Under the pieces are notes generated by a model. It was not told where the DNA came from, did no database searches, and saw only the letters and a program-made list of their open reading frames with translations. The position numbers were made by a program, and so were the translations under genes. Shown in pieces: positions 18,481 to 28,029 of a stretch of 64,000 bases of DNA (within the stretch, counting starts at the first letter, position 1; each line of letters begins with the position of its first letter). The DNA is taken from positions 214,685-278,684 of the forward strand of contig NZ_BSTM01000009.1 in assembly GCF_030269515.1 (NCBI RefSeq). Reading direction: 5' to 3'. Source of the stretch: Actinomadura sp. NBRC 104412 (GTDB lineage: Bacteria > Actinomycetota > Actinomycetes > Streptosporangiales > Streptosporangiaceae).

Positions 18481-18756
18481 ATGGACTGGCGCCACCGCGC
18501 AGCCTGCCGTGACGTGGATCCCGAACTGTTCTTCCCGATCGGGAACACCGGCCCCGCGCTCCTGCAGATCGAGGAGGCCAAGCAGGTCTGCCGCCGCTGC
18601 GACGTGACCGACGCCTGCCTGATGTGGGCGCTGGAGTCCGGCCAGGACTCGGGCGTCTGGGGCGGCATGGGCGAGGACGAGCGCCGTGCCCTCAGGCGCC
18701 GCGCGTCCCGCAACCGCGCCCGCGCCGCCAACCTCGGAACCGCCACCCCCTCCTGA
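18481..18756 (+). CDS. whiB1: WhiB1/WblE-type iron-sulfur transcription factor
   Basis: A 91-residue WhiB protein. Cysteines 9, 37, 40 and 46 ligate the [4Fe-4S] cluster at the same positions as in mycobacterial WhiB1; the start MDWRHRAACRD, the GVWGG turn (residues 58-62) and the basic C-terminus RRALRRRASRNRARA match that subgroup. WhiB1 binds the primary sigma factor and responds to nitric oxide. GAAGGAG precedes the ATG. The convergent neighbour is pdtaS, the same arrangement as Rv3219-Rv3220c, which supports orthology. A CRP-type site lies upstream. Confidence 0.95.
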   Translation: MDWRHRAACRDVDPELFFPIGNTGPALLQIEEAKQVCRRCDVTDACLMWALESGQDSGVWGGMGEDERRALRRRASRNRARAANLGTATPS

Positions 18757-18780
18757 CCGTCAGCCCCCGGCCGTCTTCCC

Positions 18781-18820
18781 GACCGACCCCGACCGACCCC
18801 GGCCGGCCCCGGCCGCGCCC
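18781..18820. repeat. Four 10-bp tandem repeats between whiB1 and pdtaS
   Basis: GACCGACCCC occurs twice, then GGCCGGCCCC and GGCCGCGCCC. They sit between the 3' ends of converging genes and probably have no more than a terminator-like role. Confidence 0.6.
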
Positions 18821-18836
18821 GCCCGTCCACTGGCGA

Positions 18837-20429
18837 TCAGGGACGAGGCGGACCAGGACGGCGCCGGCCAAGGTCGAGCGGGACGTCCACGATGACCTCG
18901 GTGCCGCCCGAGGGCCGCCGCCGGAAGTCCAGCCGCCCGCCCAGCTCCCCCACGATCAGCGTGCGCACGATCTGAAGTCCCAGGCTGTCGGTGCTCTCGA
19001 CGTCGAAGTCGGGCGGCAGCCCCACCCCGTCGTCGGCCACCACCACCTCCAGCCGCGACGCCTCGCCCTTCGCCTTCGCCCGGCCGCCGTTCTCGGTGCC
19101 TTCCTCAGAGCCGTCCTGGGACCCGCCCTCCGCCTCGTACCGGTCGGCCAGCACCTCCAGCGTCCCGAACCGGTTGGCCAGCCCGTGCTCCAGGGCGTTC
19201 TGCAGCAGCTCGGTCAGCGCCATCGCCAGCGGCGTGGCGACCTCCGCGGGCAGCACGCCGAAGTTGCCGGTGCGCTTGGGCGTCACCCTGGTCTCCGGCG
19301 TGGACACCTCGCCCGCCATGGTGATCACACGGTCCGCGATGTCATCGAAGTCGATCAGCTCGTCCGGGGTGTGCGACAGCGTCTCGTGCACGATCGCGAT
19401 CGACCCGACCCTGCGCACCGCCTCGTCCAGCGCCATCCGGCCCTCCGGGATCTGGAGCCGCCTGGCCTGCAACCGCAGCAGCGCGGCCACCGTCTGGAGG
19501 TTGTTCTTCACCCGGTGATGGATCTCCCGGATGGTGGCGTCCTTGGTCATCAGCTCCCGGTCGCGCCACCGCAGCTCGGTGACGTCCCGGCACAGCACGA
19601 TCGCGCCGATCCGGGTGGCGCCGACCACCAGCGGGATCGTGCGGAGCTGCATCACCGACCCGCGCGCCTCCACCTCGACCTCGCGGGGCGCCTTGCCGCT
19701 CAGGACGGCGGTCAGCGCCTCCTCCATCGGCTCCCCGGTGTCGCACAGCTCGGTGGTCACCGCGCCCAGCGACTCCCCCACCAGGTCGGCGGGGAACCCC
19801 AGGCGCCGGTATGCGGACTGCGCGTTCGGGCTGGCGTAGGTGACCCGGCCCGCCCGGTCCAGCCGGATCAGGCCGTCCCCGACCCGCGGCGAGCGGACCA
19901 GGTTCGGCTCCTGACCGGCGAACGGGAACCGGCCCTCGGCGATCATCTGGGCCAGGTCGCTGGCGCTCTGCAAATAGGTGAGCTCCAGTCGGCTCGGCGT
20001 CCTGGCCGAGCTGAGGTTGGTGCTGCGCTGGATCACCCCGAGCAGCTTCGCTCCGCGCCGTACCGGGATCGACTCCTCCCGGACGGGGATGCCGCTGCCC
20101 CACTCGGGGTCGCCCTCCCGGACGATCCGCCGTTCCCGCCACGCCACGTCGATCAGCCCCCGGCGGCCCTTGGGGACGACCTTGCCCACCAGGTCCTCCG
20201 GGTAGGCGGTCGGGCCGGTCGTGGGCCGCATCTGCGCGATCGCCACCCAGCCGCCCGCGGCGCCCTGCCCATCGGCCTCGCCCGGCGACCGCAGCGGCAC
20301 CCACAGCAGCAGATCGGCGAACGACAGGTCGGCCAGCAACTGCCAGTCCGACACCAGGGCGTGCAGCCACTCCAGATCCGCGTCGGTCAGATCGGTGCGG
20401 TCGCCTACCAGATCGCTCAGCGTGGGCAC
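18837..20429 (-). CDS. pdtaS: PdtaS-type cytosolic sensor histidine kinase
   Basis: About 530 residues of the HisKA_2 family. The start PTLSDLVGDRTDLTDADLEW and WQLLADLSFADLLLWVP mark the N-terminal GAF domain; a PAS domain follows (residues about 160-290); the phosphoacceptor is in EIHHRVKNNLQTVAALLRLQ near residue 303; the ATPase domain has ELLQNALEHG and DDGVGLPPDF. No membrane segment, as for mycobacterial PdtaS, which with the antiterminator PdtaR controls nutrient-linked genes. I take GTG 20429 because homologues start near this point. An insertion rich in Glu/Gly (about 435-460) sits inside the ATPase domain. No pdtaR gene is in the window. Confidence 0.9.
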   Translation of the reverse strand: MPTLSDLVGDRTDLTDADLEWLHALVSDWQLLADLSFADLLLWVPLRSPGEADGQGAAGGWVAIAQMRPTTGPTAYPEDLVGKVVPKGRRGLIDVAWRERRIVREGDPEWGSGIPVREESIPVRRGAKLLGVIQRSTNLSSARTPSRLELTYLQSASDLAQMIAEGRFPFAGQEPNLVRSPRVGDGLIRLDRAGRVTYASPNAQSAYRRLGFPADLVGESLGAVTTELCDTGEPMEEALTAVLSGKAPREVEVEARGSVMQLRTIPLVVGATRIGAIVLCRDVTELRWRDRELMTKDATIREIHHRVKNNLQTVAALLRLQARRLQIPEGRMALDEAVRRVGSIAIVHETLSHTPDELIDFDDIADRVITMAGEVSTPETRVTPKRTGNFGVLPAEVATPLAMALTELLQNALEHGLANRFGTLEVLADRYEAEGGSQDGSEEGTENGGRAKAKGEASRLEVVVADDGVGLPPDFDVESTDSLGLQIVRTLIVGELGGRLDFRRRPSGGTEVIVDVPLDLGRRRPGPPRP

Positions 20430-20497
20430 ACGTCCATTGTCGCCGAGACCCGGACCCGCCCGGCACACCCGCCCACCCCACCTGGCAGGATGCCCGC

Positions 20498-21670
20498 ATG
20501 ACCGATCCTGTGCCGTCCACGGATCCCCTGGCGCGCCTCCGGTCGGCGGCCGAACGGCGCGAACGGGCCGGGCTGCGGCGCCGGCTGCGTCCCCGTTCCG
20601 GCGACCACGACGGGCTGATCGACCTGGCGTCCAACGACTACCTCGGCCTGTCCCGCGACCCCAGGCCGGCCGAGGCCGCGGCCCGGGCCGCCCGTGAGTA
20701 CGGGACGGGCTCCACCGGATCGCGGCTGGTCACCGGCACCACCCACCTCCACGCCGAACTGGACCGCCGGCTGGCCGCCTTCACCGGATCGGCCGCCGGG
20801 CTGGTGTTCTCGTCCGGGTACCTGGCCAACCTCGGCGCGGTGACGGGCCTGGCCGGGCCCGGCCATCTGGTGATCTCCGACCGGACCAACCACGCCTCGA
20901 TCGTGGACGCCTGCCGGCTGTCCCGGGCCCGGGTCGTGATCGTCCCGCACCGGGACGTCGCCGCCGTCGAGCGGGCCCTCGCCGACCGGGACGAGGAGCA
21001 CGCCCTCGTCGTCACCGACGCGGTGTTCTCCGTGGACGGCGACGAGGCGCCTCTCGCGGACCTGCACCGCGTCGTCCGCGCGCACGGCGCGATGCTGGTC
21101 GTGGACGAGGCGCACGCGCTCGGCGTCGTCGGCGACCGCGGCCAGGGCTCGGCGCACGCCGCCGGGCTCGCCGGGGAGCCGGACGTCGTCCTGACCCTCA
21201 CCCTGTCCAAGTCGCTGGGCGCGCAGGGCGGCGCGGTGCTGGGCGCCCCCGAGGTGATCGAGACGCTGGTCGACACCGGCCGCCCGTTCATCTTCGACAC
21301 CGGGCTGAACCCGCCCGCCGCCGCCGCGGCGCTCGCCGCCCTCGACGTCCTGGACGCCGAGCCGGGCCTGCCCGCCCGCGCCCGCGACCGCGCGCGCCGG
21401 ATGGCCGCCATCGCCGCCGGGCTCGGCCTGGAGACCACCGCGGCCCCCGCCGCCGCGGTCGTCCCCGTCGTCCTCGGCGAGCCCGACGCCGCCGTCAAGG
21501 CCGCCGAGGTCTGCGCCGAGCACGGCGTCCGCGTCGGCTGCTTCCGCCCGCCCTCCGTCCCCGAAGGCCGCGCCTGCCTGCGCCTCACCGCCCGCGCCAC
21601 CCTCGGCGAGGCGGACCTCACGACCCTCCGGGCCGCCCTGACCGAGGTGGCCGGGCTCTACCGCCCGTAG
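20498..21670 (+). CDS. bioF: 8-amino-7-oxononanoate synthase
   Basis: A 390-residue PLP enzyme of the alpha-oxoamine synthase family, joining pimeloyl-thioester and alanine in biotin synthesis. Visible motifs: LIDLASNDYLGLSRDP, YGTGSTGSRLVTGTTHLHAE, the aspartate region LVVDEAHALGVVGDRGQG and the PLP lysine in TLSKSLGAQGG (near residue 237). CAGGAT lies six bases before the ATG, so it is probably leaderless. bioD and bioB are on the other strand 2 kb away, with a regulator and a Uma2 gene between. Closely related KBL/AONS enzymes cannot be excluded without alignment, but the biotin context favours bioF. Confidence 0.88.
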   Translation: MTDPVPSTDPLARLRSAAERRERAGLRRRLRPRSGDHDGLIDLASNDYLGLSRDPRPAEAAARAAREYGTGSTGSRLVTGTTHLHAELDRRLAAFTGSAAGLVFSSGYLANLGAVTGLAGPGHLVISDRTNHASIVDACRLSRARVVIVPHRDVAAVERALADRDEEHALVVTDAVFSVDGDEAPLADLHRVVRAHGAMLVVDEAHALGVVGDRGQGSAHAAGLAGEPDVVLTLTLSKSLGAQGGAVLGAPEVIETLVDTGRPFIFDTGLNPPAAAAALAALDVLDAEPGLPARARDRARRMAAIAAGLGLETTAAPAAAVVPVVLGEPDAAVKAAEVCAEHGVRVGCFRPPSVPEGRACLRLTARATLGEADLTTLRAALTEVAGLYRP

Positions 21671-21721
21671 TCTGCACGGTTAACATCGGGGAACAACTGA
21701 TAGTGAACGTGAGGAGAGACC

Positions 21722-22516
21722 GTGACGGAGGTCAGGGGCGGGCCCCGCCACGGGGGTGGGTACGAGCGCGCGCCATTGAGCGACATCGGCAAGCACCACT
21801 CGGCCCAGGCACCACGCATTCCGAAGTACTACAAACTCAAGGAACTGCTGGTCGAGCTGATCCAGCAGCTTCCGCCCGGCAGCCCGCTGCCCCCTGAACG
21901 CGCACTGGCCGAGAAGTACGAGACCTCCCGCACCACCGTGCGGCAGGCACTGGCCGAACTGGTGGTCGAGGGACGCCTCCAGCGCATCCAGGGCAAGGGC
22001 ACCTTCGTCGCCAAACCCAAGGTCGCCCAGGAACTCCAGCTCGTCTCCTACACCGAGGACATGCGCCACCACGGCCTGCGTCCCGAGACCCGCATCCTGG
22101 AGATCGGCTACGTCAGCGCGGACGAGCGCCTGGCGACCCTGCTCCGCATCCGTCCCGGCGGACGCGTCCTGCGCATCCACCGGCTCCGCCTCGCCGACGG
22201 CGAGGCCATGTCGATCGACACCTCCCACCTCCCCGCCCGCCGCTTCCCCGGCCTGCGCCGCGAGCTCCCCCGCCACCGCTCCCTCTACGAGACCCTCGCC
22301 ACGGCCTACGACGTCCACCTCACCGAGGCCGAGGAGACGATCGAGACGGTCCTGGCCACTCCCCACGACGCCCAGTTGCTCTCCGTGGACGTCGGCCTCC
22401 CGCTTCTCCTGCTGTCCAGGCACGCCTTCGACACCACGGGCCAGCCCGTCGAATGGGCCCAGTCCCTCTACCGCGGCGACCGCTACAAGTTCATCACCCG
22501 CCTCCGCCGCAACTGA
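21722..22516 (+). CDS. GntR/HutC-family regulator, DasR-like
   Basis: A 264-residue regulator. After a 35-residue variable start, the winged helix ([59 protein letters not shown]) is very close to DasR, followed by the UTRA ligand domain ([33 protein letters not shown], to [14 protein letters not shown]). DasR in Streptomyces binds glucosamine-6-phosphate and controls chitin and N-acetylglucosamine use. No sugar genes are adjacent here, so it acts at distant sites. GTG 21722 has GTGAGGAGAGACC upstream. Confidence 0.85.
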   Translation: MTEVRGGPRHGGGYERAPLSDIGKHHSAQAPRIPKYYKLKELLVELIQQLPPGSPLPPERALAEKYETSRTTVRQALAELVVEGRLQRIQGKGTFVAKPKVAQELQLVSYTEDMRHHGLRPETRILEIGYVSADERLATLLRIRPGGRVLRIHRLRLADGEAMSIDTSHLPARRFPGLRRELPRHRSLYETLATAYDVHLTEAEETIETVLATPHDAQLLSVDVGLPLLLLSRHAFDTTGQPVEWAQSLYRGDRYKFITRLRRN

Positions 22517-22602
22517 CCTGCGACGGGACGGTCTTCGACCACAAGTTCGAATGATCTGCCTACGCTGGGTGCGGGCGTTCCCTACGATGATGGGAGCCGA
22601 TC

Positions 22603-23307
22603 GTGAGGGAAAGGTCACGGAACGTGACACAAGCAGTCACTTCAGAACTCATAGAAGCAAGCCACGGCACGGACGGGTCACTGTACGACCTCTGGAAGAG
22701 CGGCGCGCTGGTGGACCTCCTCGAGATCCCGGACGGAGTGAACAACGAGATCATCGGGGGCAAATACGTCGTGTCACCAACACCGACCGTTCCACATGCG
22801 TGCATCCTGCAGGACATCTCCGACGCGTTCGCACGGGCCTCCGTGGGGGATCCCCAATTCGCCTGGACCTGTCTGCAGGTCGTCAGCCTGCGCCAGGAGT
22901 CGGTCGAAGACCAGTACATTCCCGATCTCGTCGTGCTCCTCAAGGAGATGCGGACGGCCGCCAGGAAGGCCGCTGTTCGCGGACTCATGCCTGACGAGAT
23001 CGAGATGGCGGTCGAGGTCACCTCGCCCGGCGGGGCAGGACGCGACCGGCCGCCGACCACAGCCCACCGGCGGGCGAGGAAGCAACGTCGTACCAAGTGG
23101 AACGGGTACGCCGCCATAGAGATTCCCTACTACCTCCTTGTCGACCGATCGCCCAAGGCCGCGAAAACGACGCTCTACTCCATCCCCGACCGGGGAGCGG
23201 GGGCCTACCTGCACAAGGAGTCGTGGGAGTTCGGCGAGACGCTGCACCTCCCCGAGCCGTTCGACATCGAGATCGAGACGACTGAGTGGGAGCCCTGGTG
23301 GCTGTGA
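22603..23307 (+). CDS. Uma2 family endonuclease-like protein (DUF820)
   Basis: About 234 residues with the PD-(D/E)XK fold of Uma2/DUF820. Acidic residues in IPDLVVLLKE and MAVEVTSPG and the lysine in RRTKWNGYAAIEIPYYLLVD form the presumed active site. A basic insertion (GRDRPPTTAHRRARKQ) separates the last two, longer than usual. GTG 22603 is preceded by GGGAG; a GTG at 22624 with GGAAAGG is an alternative. Uma2 genes are very numerous in actinomycetes and their role is not established. The gene overlaps a small acidic ORF at its 3' end, suggesting an operon. Confidence 0.8.
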   Translation: MRERSRNVTQAVTSELIEASHGTDGSLYDLWKSGALVDLLEIPDGVNNEIIGGKYVVSPTPTVPHACILQDISDAFARASVGDPQFAWTCLQVVSLRQESVEDQYIPDLVVLLKEMRTAARKAAVRGLMPDEIEMAVEVTSPGGAGRDRPPTTAHRRARKQRRTKWNGYAAIEIPYYLLVDRSPKAAKTTLYSIPDRGAGAYLHKESWEFGETLHLPEPFDIEIETTEWEPWWL

Positions 23308-23591
23308 CGACTCCACAGGAACCTTCGGCCTCCCTGCTGGCAACGGTCGAGCAGGACTGGATCATTATCAGAGGCGTGCTGTTCCCCAAGCCCCCCGAGA
23401 CGATGACGATCGAGGAGATCCGCGAGCATCTGTTCCTCCCCGGCGAGGCCGAGATCGAGATCGACGTTCCCGAAGACGAGGAACCCGGAGAGAGCGTCAT
23501 CGACGTGTCCTGGCCCGAGGACGCCGACCCCAAGCTCATCATCCGCCTCACCAAACGGATCATCGCCGAGCGGATGGCTCCCGTCGCGTGA
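23298..23591 (+). CDS. Small acidic hypothetical protein partnered with Uma2
   Basis: About 97 residues, overlapping the end of the Uma2 gene. It has an N-terminal segment with VEQDWIIIRGVLFPKPP, then a Glu/Asp-rich middle (EIEIDVPEDEEPGESVIDVSW) and LIIRLTKRIIAERM. No family recognised. Start uncertain: GTGs at 23286, 23298 and 23304 are in frame; GGGAG five bases before 23298 favours it, while 23304 would give a GTGA overlap. The coupling to Uma2 suggests a partner or antidote-like protein, which is only inference. Confidence 0.6.
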   Translation: MAVTTPQEPSASLLATVEQDWIIIRGVLFPKPPETMTIEEIREHLFLPGEAEIEIDVPEDEEPGESVIDVSWPEDADPKLIIRLTKRIIAERMAPVA

Positions 23592-23655
23592 TCATCGGTG
23601 CTCTCGCGGCCGATCCCGCCGGTCCGGCCGCCGAGCGCAGGGGCGGTCCAGCGCC

Positions 23656-24651
23656 CTACAGGGTCTTGGAGAGGGCCTTGATGGGCATGTGGAGGTCGGT
23701 CAGGAGGGCCAGGTCCTGTTCGGCGGGGCGGCCCAGGGTGGTCAGGTAGTTGCCGACGATGATGGCGTTGATGCCGCCCAGCATGCCGTCGCGGGTGCCG
23801 AGGTCGCCGAGGGTGAGTTCGCGGCCTCCGGCGTAGCGGAGGATGGTGCGGGGCAGGGCCAGGCGGAACGCGGCGATGGTCTTGAGGGCCTCGGTGCCCT
23901 CGACCAGGGGGCGGTCGGCGAACGGGGTTCCGGGGCGGGGCGCCAGGAAGTTCAGCGGGACCTCGTCGGGGTCGAGGGCGGCCAACTGGGCGGCGAACTC
24001 GGCGCGCTGCTCGACGGTCTCGCCCATGCCGATGATGCCGCCGCAGCACACCTCCATCCCGGCGTCCTTGACCATGCGGAGGGTGTCCCAGCGCTCCTCC
24101 CAGGTGTGGGTGGTGACCACATTGGGGAAGTGGGAGCGGGCCGTCTCCAGGTTGTGGTTGTAGCGGTGCACGCCGAGGGCGGCCAGCTCGTCCACCTGGT
24201 CCTGGGTGAGCATGCCGAGGGAGCAGGCGATGTTGATCTCGACGGCGGCGTTGATGGCCGCGACGCCCTCGCGGACCTGGGACATCAGGCGTTCGTCGGG
24301 GCCGCGGACGGCGGCGACGATGCAGAACTCGGTGGCGCCGGTCTTGGCGGTCTCCTTTGCGGCCTCGACCAGTTCGGGGATGTTCAGCCAGACCGCGCGC
24401 ACGGGAGAGGTGAACTGGCCCGACTGCGAGCAGAAGTGGCAGTCCTCGGGGCAGCCGCCCGTCTTGAGGGAGACGATGCCCTCCACCTCGACCTCCGGGC
24501 CGCACCAGCGCATGCGGACCTCGTGGGCGAGCGCGAGCAGATCCTCAAGCCTGTCGTCCGGCAGCGTCAGGCACTCCAGCACCTGTGCCTCGGACAGGCC
24601 CTTCCCGCCCTCGAGCACCTGCTGCCTGGCCACGTCGAGGATGTCGCTCAC
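23656..24651 (-). CDS. bioB: Biotin synthase (radical SAM)
   Basis: About 331 residues. Inserts sulfur into dethiobiotin, the last step of biotin synthesis. The radical SAM cluster motif CPEDCHFC is in [17 protein letters not shown] (residues about 58-73); further conserved segments are [20 protein letters not shown] and [12 protein letters not shown]. The GTG at 24651 directly follows GGAGGACCA. It is the second gene of a bioD-bioB operon with 26 bases between them. A possible auxiliary protein (BsaP-like) is encoded at 28.5 kb. Confidence 0.95.
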   Translation of the reverse strand: MSDILDVARQQVLEGGKGLSEAQVLECLTLPDDRLEDLLALAHEVRMRWCGPEVEVEGIVSLKTGGCPEDCHFCSQSGQFTSPVRAVWLNIPELVEAAKETAKTGATEFCIVAAVRGPDERLMSQVREGVAAINAAVEINIACSLGMLTQDQVDELAALGVHRYNHNLETARSHFPNVVTTHTWEERWDTLRMVKDAGMEVCCGGIIGMGETVEQRAEFAAQLAALDPDEVPLNFLAPRPGTPFADRPLVEGTEALKTIAAFRLALPRTILRYAGGRELTLGDLGTRDGMLGGINAIIVGNYLTTLGRPAEQDLALLTDLHMPIKALSKTL

Positions 24652-24677
24652 TGGTCCTCCTTCTCTGCGGTGATGCC

Positions 24678-25400
24678 TCACGGTAGGACACCGTGCGCGT
24701 CGCGGAACGCGGCGGGGTCGAACGAGCCGCCGAACGGGGGTGCCAGCGCGCGGTGCGCGGCCAGCAGGAACTCGGCGGGGTCAAGGGCGCCCGCGCCCGC
24801 GGGCATCGCGCCGGCCAGGGGACGGGCGGCGATCGTCTCCAGGTCGCGGATGTTGCTGCGCATCGCCAGGCCAGGCTCTTCCGGCCACTCCCCCAGCACC
24901 ACACCGGCGAGCTGGACGCCCCGGTGCGCCATCGCCTCCAGGGTGAGCGCCGTGTGGTTCAGGGTGCCCAGGTCGGGACGGGCCACCACGACCGCCGGGG
25001 CGCCGATCCAGCGGGCCAGGTCGGCGAGGGTCGTGCCCTCGTCGTCGTACCGGACCAGCAGGCCCCCGGCTCCCTCCACCAGGACGAGCCCCCGGGTGCG
25101 GCTCAGGTCCCGGATGCGGTCGGCCGCGTCCGCGAGCCGCGGCGGCGGGAGCCCCGCCCGGCGTGCCGCCGCCGCGGGCGACAGCGGGTCGGGGAAGCGG
25201 GCGAACTCGTGCAGGTCGTCGATTCCGGCCAGCCGCCGCACCTCGTCGAGGTCGCCGGGCTCGTCCGGGCCCACCCCGGTCTGGCCGGGTTTGACGACCG
25301 CGACGCCGGTTCCGCGCGCCGCCGCGAGCGCGGCCAGCGCCGCGGTGACGATCGTCTTCCCGACGCCGGTGCAGGTCCCGGTCACCACGAGCACGCTCAC
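24678..25400 (-). CDS. bioD: Dethiobiotin synthetase
   Basis: About 240 residues. ATP-dependent ring closure of 7,8-diaminononanoate to dethiobiotin. The P-loop is [18 protein letters not shown] (residues 6-22); [32 protein letters not shown] and [19 protein letters not shown] are all typical. GTG 25400 lies eight bases after TAGGGT, indicating a leaderless mRNA. First gene of the bioD-bioB operon. No bioA (DAPA aminotransferase), which normally provides the substrate, is in the window. Confidence 0.94.
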   Translation of the reverse strand: MSVLVVTGTCTGVGKTIVTAALAALAAARGTGVAVVKPGQTGVGPDEPGDLDEVRRLAGIDDLHEFARFPDPLSPAAAARRAGLPPPRLADAADRIRDLSRTRGLVLVEGAGGLLVRYDDEGTTLADLARWIGAPAVVVARPDLGTLNHTALTLEAMAHRGVQLAGVVLGEWPEEPGLAMRSNIRDLETIAARPLAGAMPAGAGALDPAEFLLAAHRALAPPFGGSFDPAAFRDAHGVLP

Positions 25401-25539
25401 GAGCGCAAACCCTAGCGCGGGCCCTTGCGCCGTGGCCCAGCAGGATCCCACAGCTTTGACCGTGCCATTTTGGACGGAACCGGGGCGGGGTGCGTGGCGT
25501 CCAAGTCCCATGGCCGGTCCATCCGTACCCTTCAGAGGT

Positions 25540-26349
25540 GTGATCGATCGGGGGGTCGTCGCCGCGCTCGCCGGGGCCTGTCTTCTGGTCGCGTGCAGCG
25601 GCCAGGGACAGGAGCGGGCGCGGGACGAGGAGCCGGGAGGCGCCCGAACGACCGCTCCCGCGGATCAGGCTTCCGGAGGCGGCAGGGGGCCGGTGCTGCG
25701 CTGGCGGATGACCGCCGGTTTCGCGGGTCTCGGCCCGCCGGGCAGCCTGCCGGAGTTCTCGCTGTACCGGGACGGACGCGCCATCGCGAAGCCGCGGCGC
25801 GCCGCCGAGTGGGCCGCCCGCGAATACCGGCTGACACCCGCGGCGATGCGCCGCCTCCTCCAGGAGGCGCGAGCGGCGGGCCTGGACCGGCCGCGGACCA
25901 TCGGGTCCGACCAGGTCGCGGACGCGATGATCCTGCAGATCACCTTCGGGCAGGCCCGTACGCGGGTCGTCGAGCCGGAAAGCCTGCCGGCCGCCCCGGC
26001 GGTGCGGTTCTGGAAGCGGCTGGACCCGGAGGCGTGGCCACCCACCGACCAGGCCGCGCCGGCGCGGCCGTACCGGGCGCCGCGCATGGCCGTCATCGCC
26101 GGGGACAGCCCGGCACGACCCGGCCAGCCCGTCTCCGACTGGCCGCTGGACCGGCCGCTCGGGCGGGGCGAACGGGCGGCGGGCGGCCTCTGCACGGTGG
26201 TCACCGGCGAGGACAGGGACACCGTCGTCAAGCACATCGCGACGGCGAGTGCGGACCATCGCTGGCGCAGCGGTGGCAGGGTGTACTCGGTACGGCTGCG
26301 GCCCCTGCTCCCCGAAGAAAGGACATGCCAGGACGTCGCCAAGACCTGA
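25540..26349 (+). CDS. Secreted lipoprotein of unknown function
   Basis: About 269 residues from GTG 25540, giving a signal peptide ending in the lipobox LVACS (residues about 17-21), then a low-complexity Gly/Ala/Glu linker (to about 45). The folded part contains TAGFAGLGPPGSLPEFSLYRDG, YRLTPAAMRRLLQEARAAGL and a single late cysteine pair (GGLCTVV, RTCQDV). This layout resembles actinobacterial lipoproteins whose middle domain is similar to subtilisin-inhibitor-like or META-like folds, but I cannot assign a family. An ATG at 25510 is in frame without a ribosome site. The next gene follows after 21 bases. Confidence 0.7.
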   Translation: MIDRGVVAALAGACLLVACSGQGQERARDEEPGGARTTAPADQASGGGRGPVLRWRMTAGFAGLGPPGSLPEFSLYRDGRAIAKPRRAAEWAAREYRLTPAAMRRLLQEARAAGLDRPRTIGSDQVADAMILQITFGQARTRVVEPESLPAAPAVRFWKRLDPEAWPPTDQAAPARPYRAPRMAVIAGDSPARPGQPVSDWPLDRPLGRGERAAGGLCTVVTGEDRDTVVKHIATASADHRWRSGGRVYSVRLRPLLPEERTCQDVAKT

Positions 26350-26370
26350 CCTGGTTGTTACCTTTCGCAC

Positions 26371-28029
26371 ATGGAGCCTCGGCACGGCGGCGACACGGTC
26401 ATCTCGGTGGTCCGCCGCCACGGCGTGGACACGATGTTCACCCTCTCCGGCGGGCATGTCTTCCCGATCTACGACGCGGCGCTCGACGGGGACGGCGGCG
26501 CCGCGCCCCGGCCCAGGATCCTCGACGTGCGGCACGAGCAGACGGCGGTGTTCGCGGCGGAGGCGACCGCGCGGCTGACGCGGGGACCGGGACTGGCGGT
26601 GCTGACGGCCGGGCCCGGCGTCACCAACGGGGTGAGCGGCATCGCGACGGCGCATTTCAACGGATCGCCCGTCGTGGTGCTCGGCGGGCGCGCGCCGCGC
26701 GGGCGGTGGGGGTCGGGCGCGCTCCAGGAACTGGACCATCCCCCGCTGGTCGCGCCGATCACCAAGGCCGCGCTGACCGCGTCCGGGCCGGAGACGCTGG
26801 CGTCGGACGTGGAGCGGGCCTTCGCCGTCGCCACGACGCCGCACCGGGGCCCGGTCTTCCTGGACGCTCACATGGAGGACCTGTTCGGCCCGCCCGCCGG
26901 CGCCGTACCGGAACCGAGGCCGCCGACGCGGGAGTCGCCCGACCCGGACGCGCTCGACGGGATCGCGGCGCTGCTGGCCGGGGCGCGGCGTCCCGTGCTG
27001 GTCCTCGGGTCGGACGTCTGGATGGACCGCGCCGACGAGGCCGCCCGCGCGTTCGCCGAGGAGTTCGCCCTGCCCGTGGTGGCCAACGGGCAGGGCCGGG
27101 GCATCCTGCCCGCCGGTCACGAACTGCTGGTGACCCGCGCCCGGGGGCGCGCGTTCGCCCGTGCCGACCTGGTGATCGTCGCGGGCACCCCGCTGGACTT
27201 CCGGCTCGGGTACGGAACGTTCGGGAGCGGGACGGGCGAGCAGGCCAAGGTGGTGCACCTCGCCGACGCCCCGTCTCAGATCGCCGCCCACGTGCCGCTC
27301 GCCGGGTCGGCATCGGGTGACCTCTCCGAGGTGTTCACCGGGCTTGTGACGGCGGCGTACAAGGCCGGGGTCGCCCCCAGGTCCCACGCCGACTGGGCGG
27401 CCGGGCTCCACGACGTGGCCAGGACGGCGATCGCGGACGACGCCGCCCTGCTGGCCTCCGACGCCGACCCCATCCATCCGATGCGCGTGTACGGGGAACT
27501 GGCCAAGGTGCTGGACGACGACGCCGTGGTCATCGGGGACGGCGGCGACTTCGTCTCGTACGCGGGCAAGTACGTCGAGCCGCGGCGCCCCGGCGGCTGG
27601 CTGGACCCCGGCCCGTACGGGTGCCTGGGCACCGGTCCCGGGTACGCGGCGGCGGCCCGGCTGGCCCGCCCGTCCTCGCAGGTCGTGCTGCTGCTCGGGG
27701 ACGGAGCCGCCGGATTCTCCCTGATGGATGCGGATACCCTGGTACGGCACGGCCTACCCGTGGTGATGGTCGTGGGCAACAACGGAGCCTGGGGGTTGGA
27801 GAAACATCCGATGCGGATGCTCTACGGATACGACGTCGCGGCCGACCTGCGACCCGGCTGCCGCTACGACGAGGTCGTGCGGGCGCTGGGCGGGGCCGGT
27901 GAACTGGTCACCGAGCCGGACCGGATCGGCCCGGCGCTGCGCCGCGCCTTCGACTCCGGCGTCCCGTACCTGGTCAACGTGGTGACCGATCCCGATGTCG
28001 CCTACCCGCGCAGCACCACCGGTGTCTGA
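26371..28029 (+). CDS. ilvG: Acetolactate synthase-like thiamine diphosphate enzyme (IlvG type)
   Basis: A 552-residue ThDP-dependent enzyme closely resembling mycobacterial IlvG (Rv1820). The cofactor-activating glutamate is in DVRHEQTAVFAAEATARL; FTLSGGHVFPIYDAA and VLGGRAPRGRWGSGALQE are family signatures; the ThDP/metal motif is LLLGDGAAGFSLMDADTL running to VGNNGAW. Acetolactate synthase makes 2-acetolactate for branched-chain amino acids, but this second type usually lacks a regulatory subunit and its true substrate is often unproven. TACCTT lies six bases before the ATG (leaderless). A GNAT gene overlaps the 3' end. Confidence 0.85.
   Translation: MEPRHGGDTVISVVRRHGVDTMFTLSGGHVFPIYDAALDGDGGAAPRPRILDVRHEQTAVFAAEATARLTRGPGLAVLTAGPGVTNGVSGIATAHFNGSPVVVLGGRAPRGRWGSGALQELDHPPLVAPITKAALTASGPETLASDVERAFAVATTPHRGPVFLDAHMEDLFGPPAGAVPEPRPPTRESPDPDALDGIAALLAGARRPVLVLGSDVWMDRADEAARAFAEEFALPVVANGQGRGILPAGHELLVTRARGRAFARADLVIVAGTPLDFRLGYGTFGSGTGEQAKVVHLADAPSQIAAHVPLAGSASGDLSEVFTGLVTAAYKAGVAPRSHADWAAGLHDVARTAIADDAALLASDADPIHPMRVYGELAKVLDDDAVVIGDGGDFVSYAGKYVEPRRPGGWLDPGPYGCLGTGPGYAAAARLARPSSQVVLLLGDGAAGFSLMDADTLVRHGLPVVMVVGNNGAWGLEKHPMRMLYGYDVAADLRPGCRYDEVVRALGGAGELVTEPDRIGPALRRAFDSGVPYLVNVVTDPDVAYPRSTTGV

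Noticed and set aside
23689..25509. Long upstream extension of the lipoprotein frame opposite bioB and bioD
   Set aside because: The extension has no signal peptide or domain; the lipobox and signal start only at 25540.
24781..27750. 989-codon open frame on the minus strand across bioD, the lipoprotein and the IlvG-like gene
   Set aside because: It crosses three clear genes in other frames and shows no motif; long open frames are expected at this GC content.
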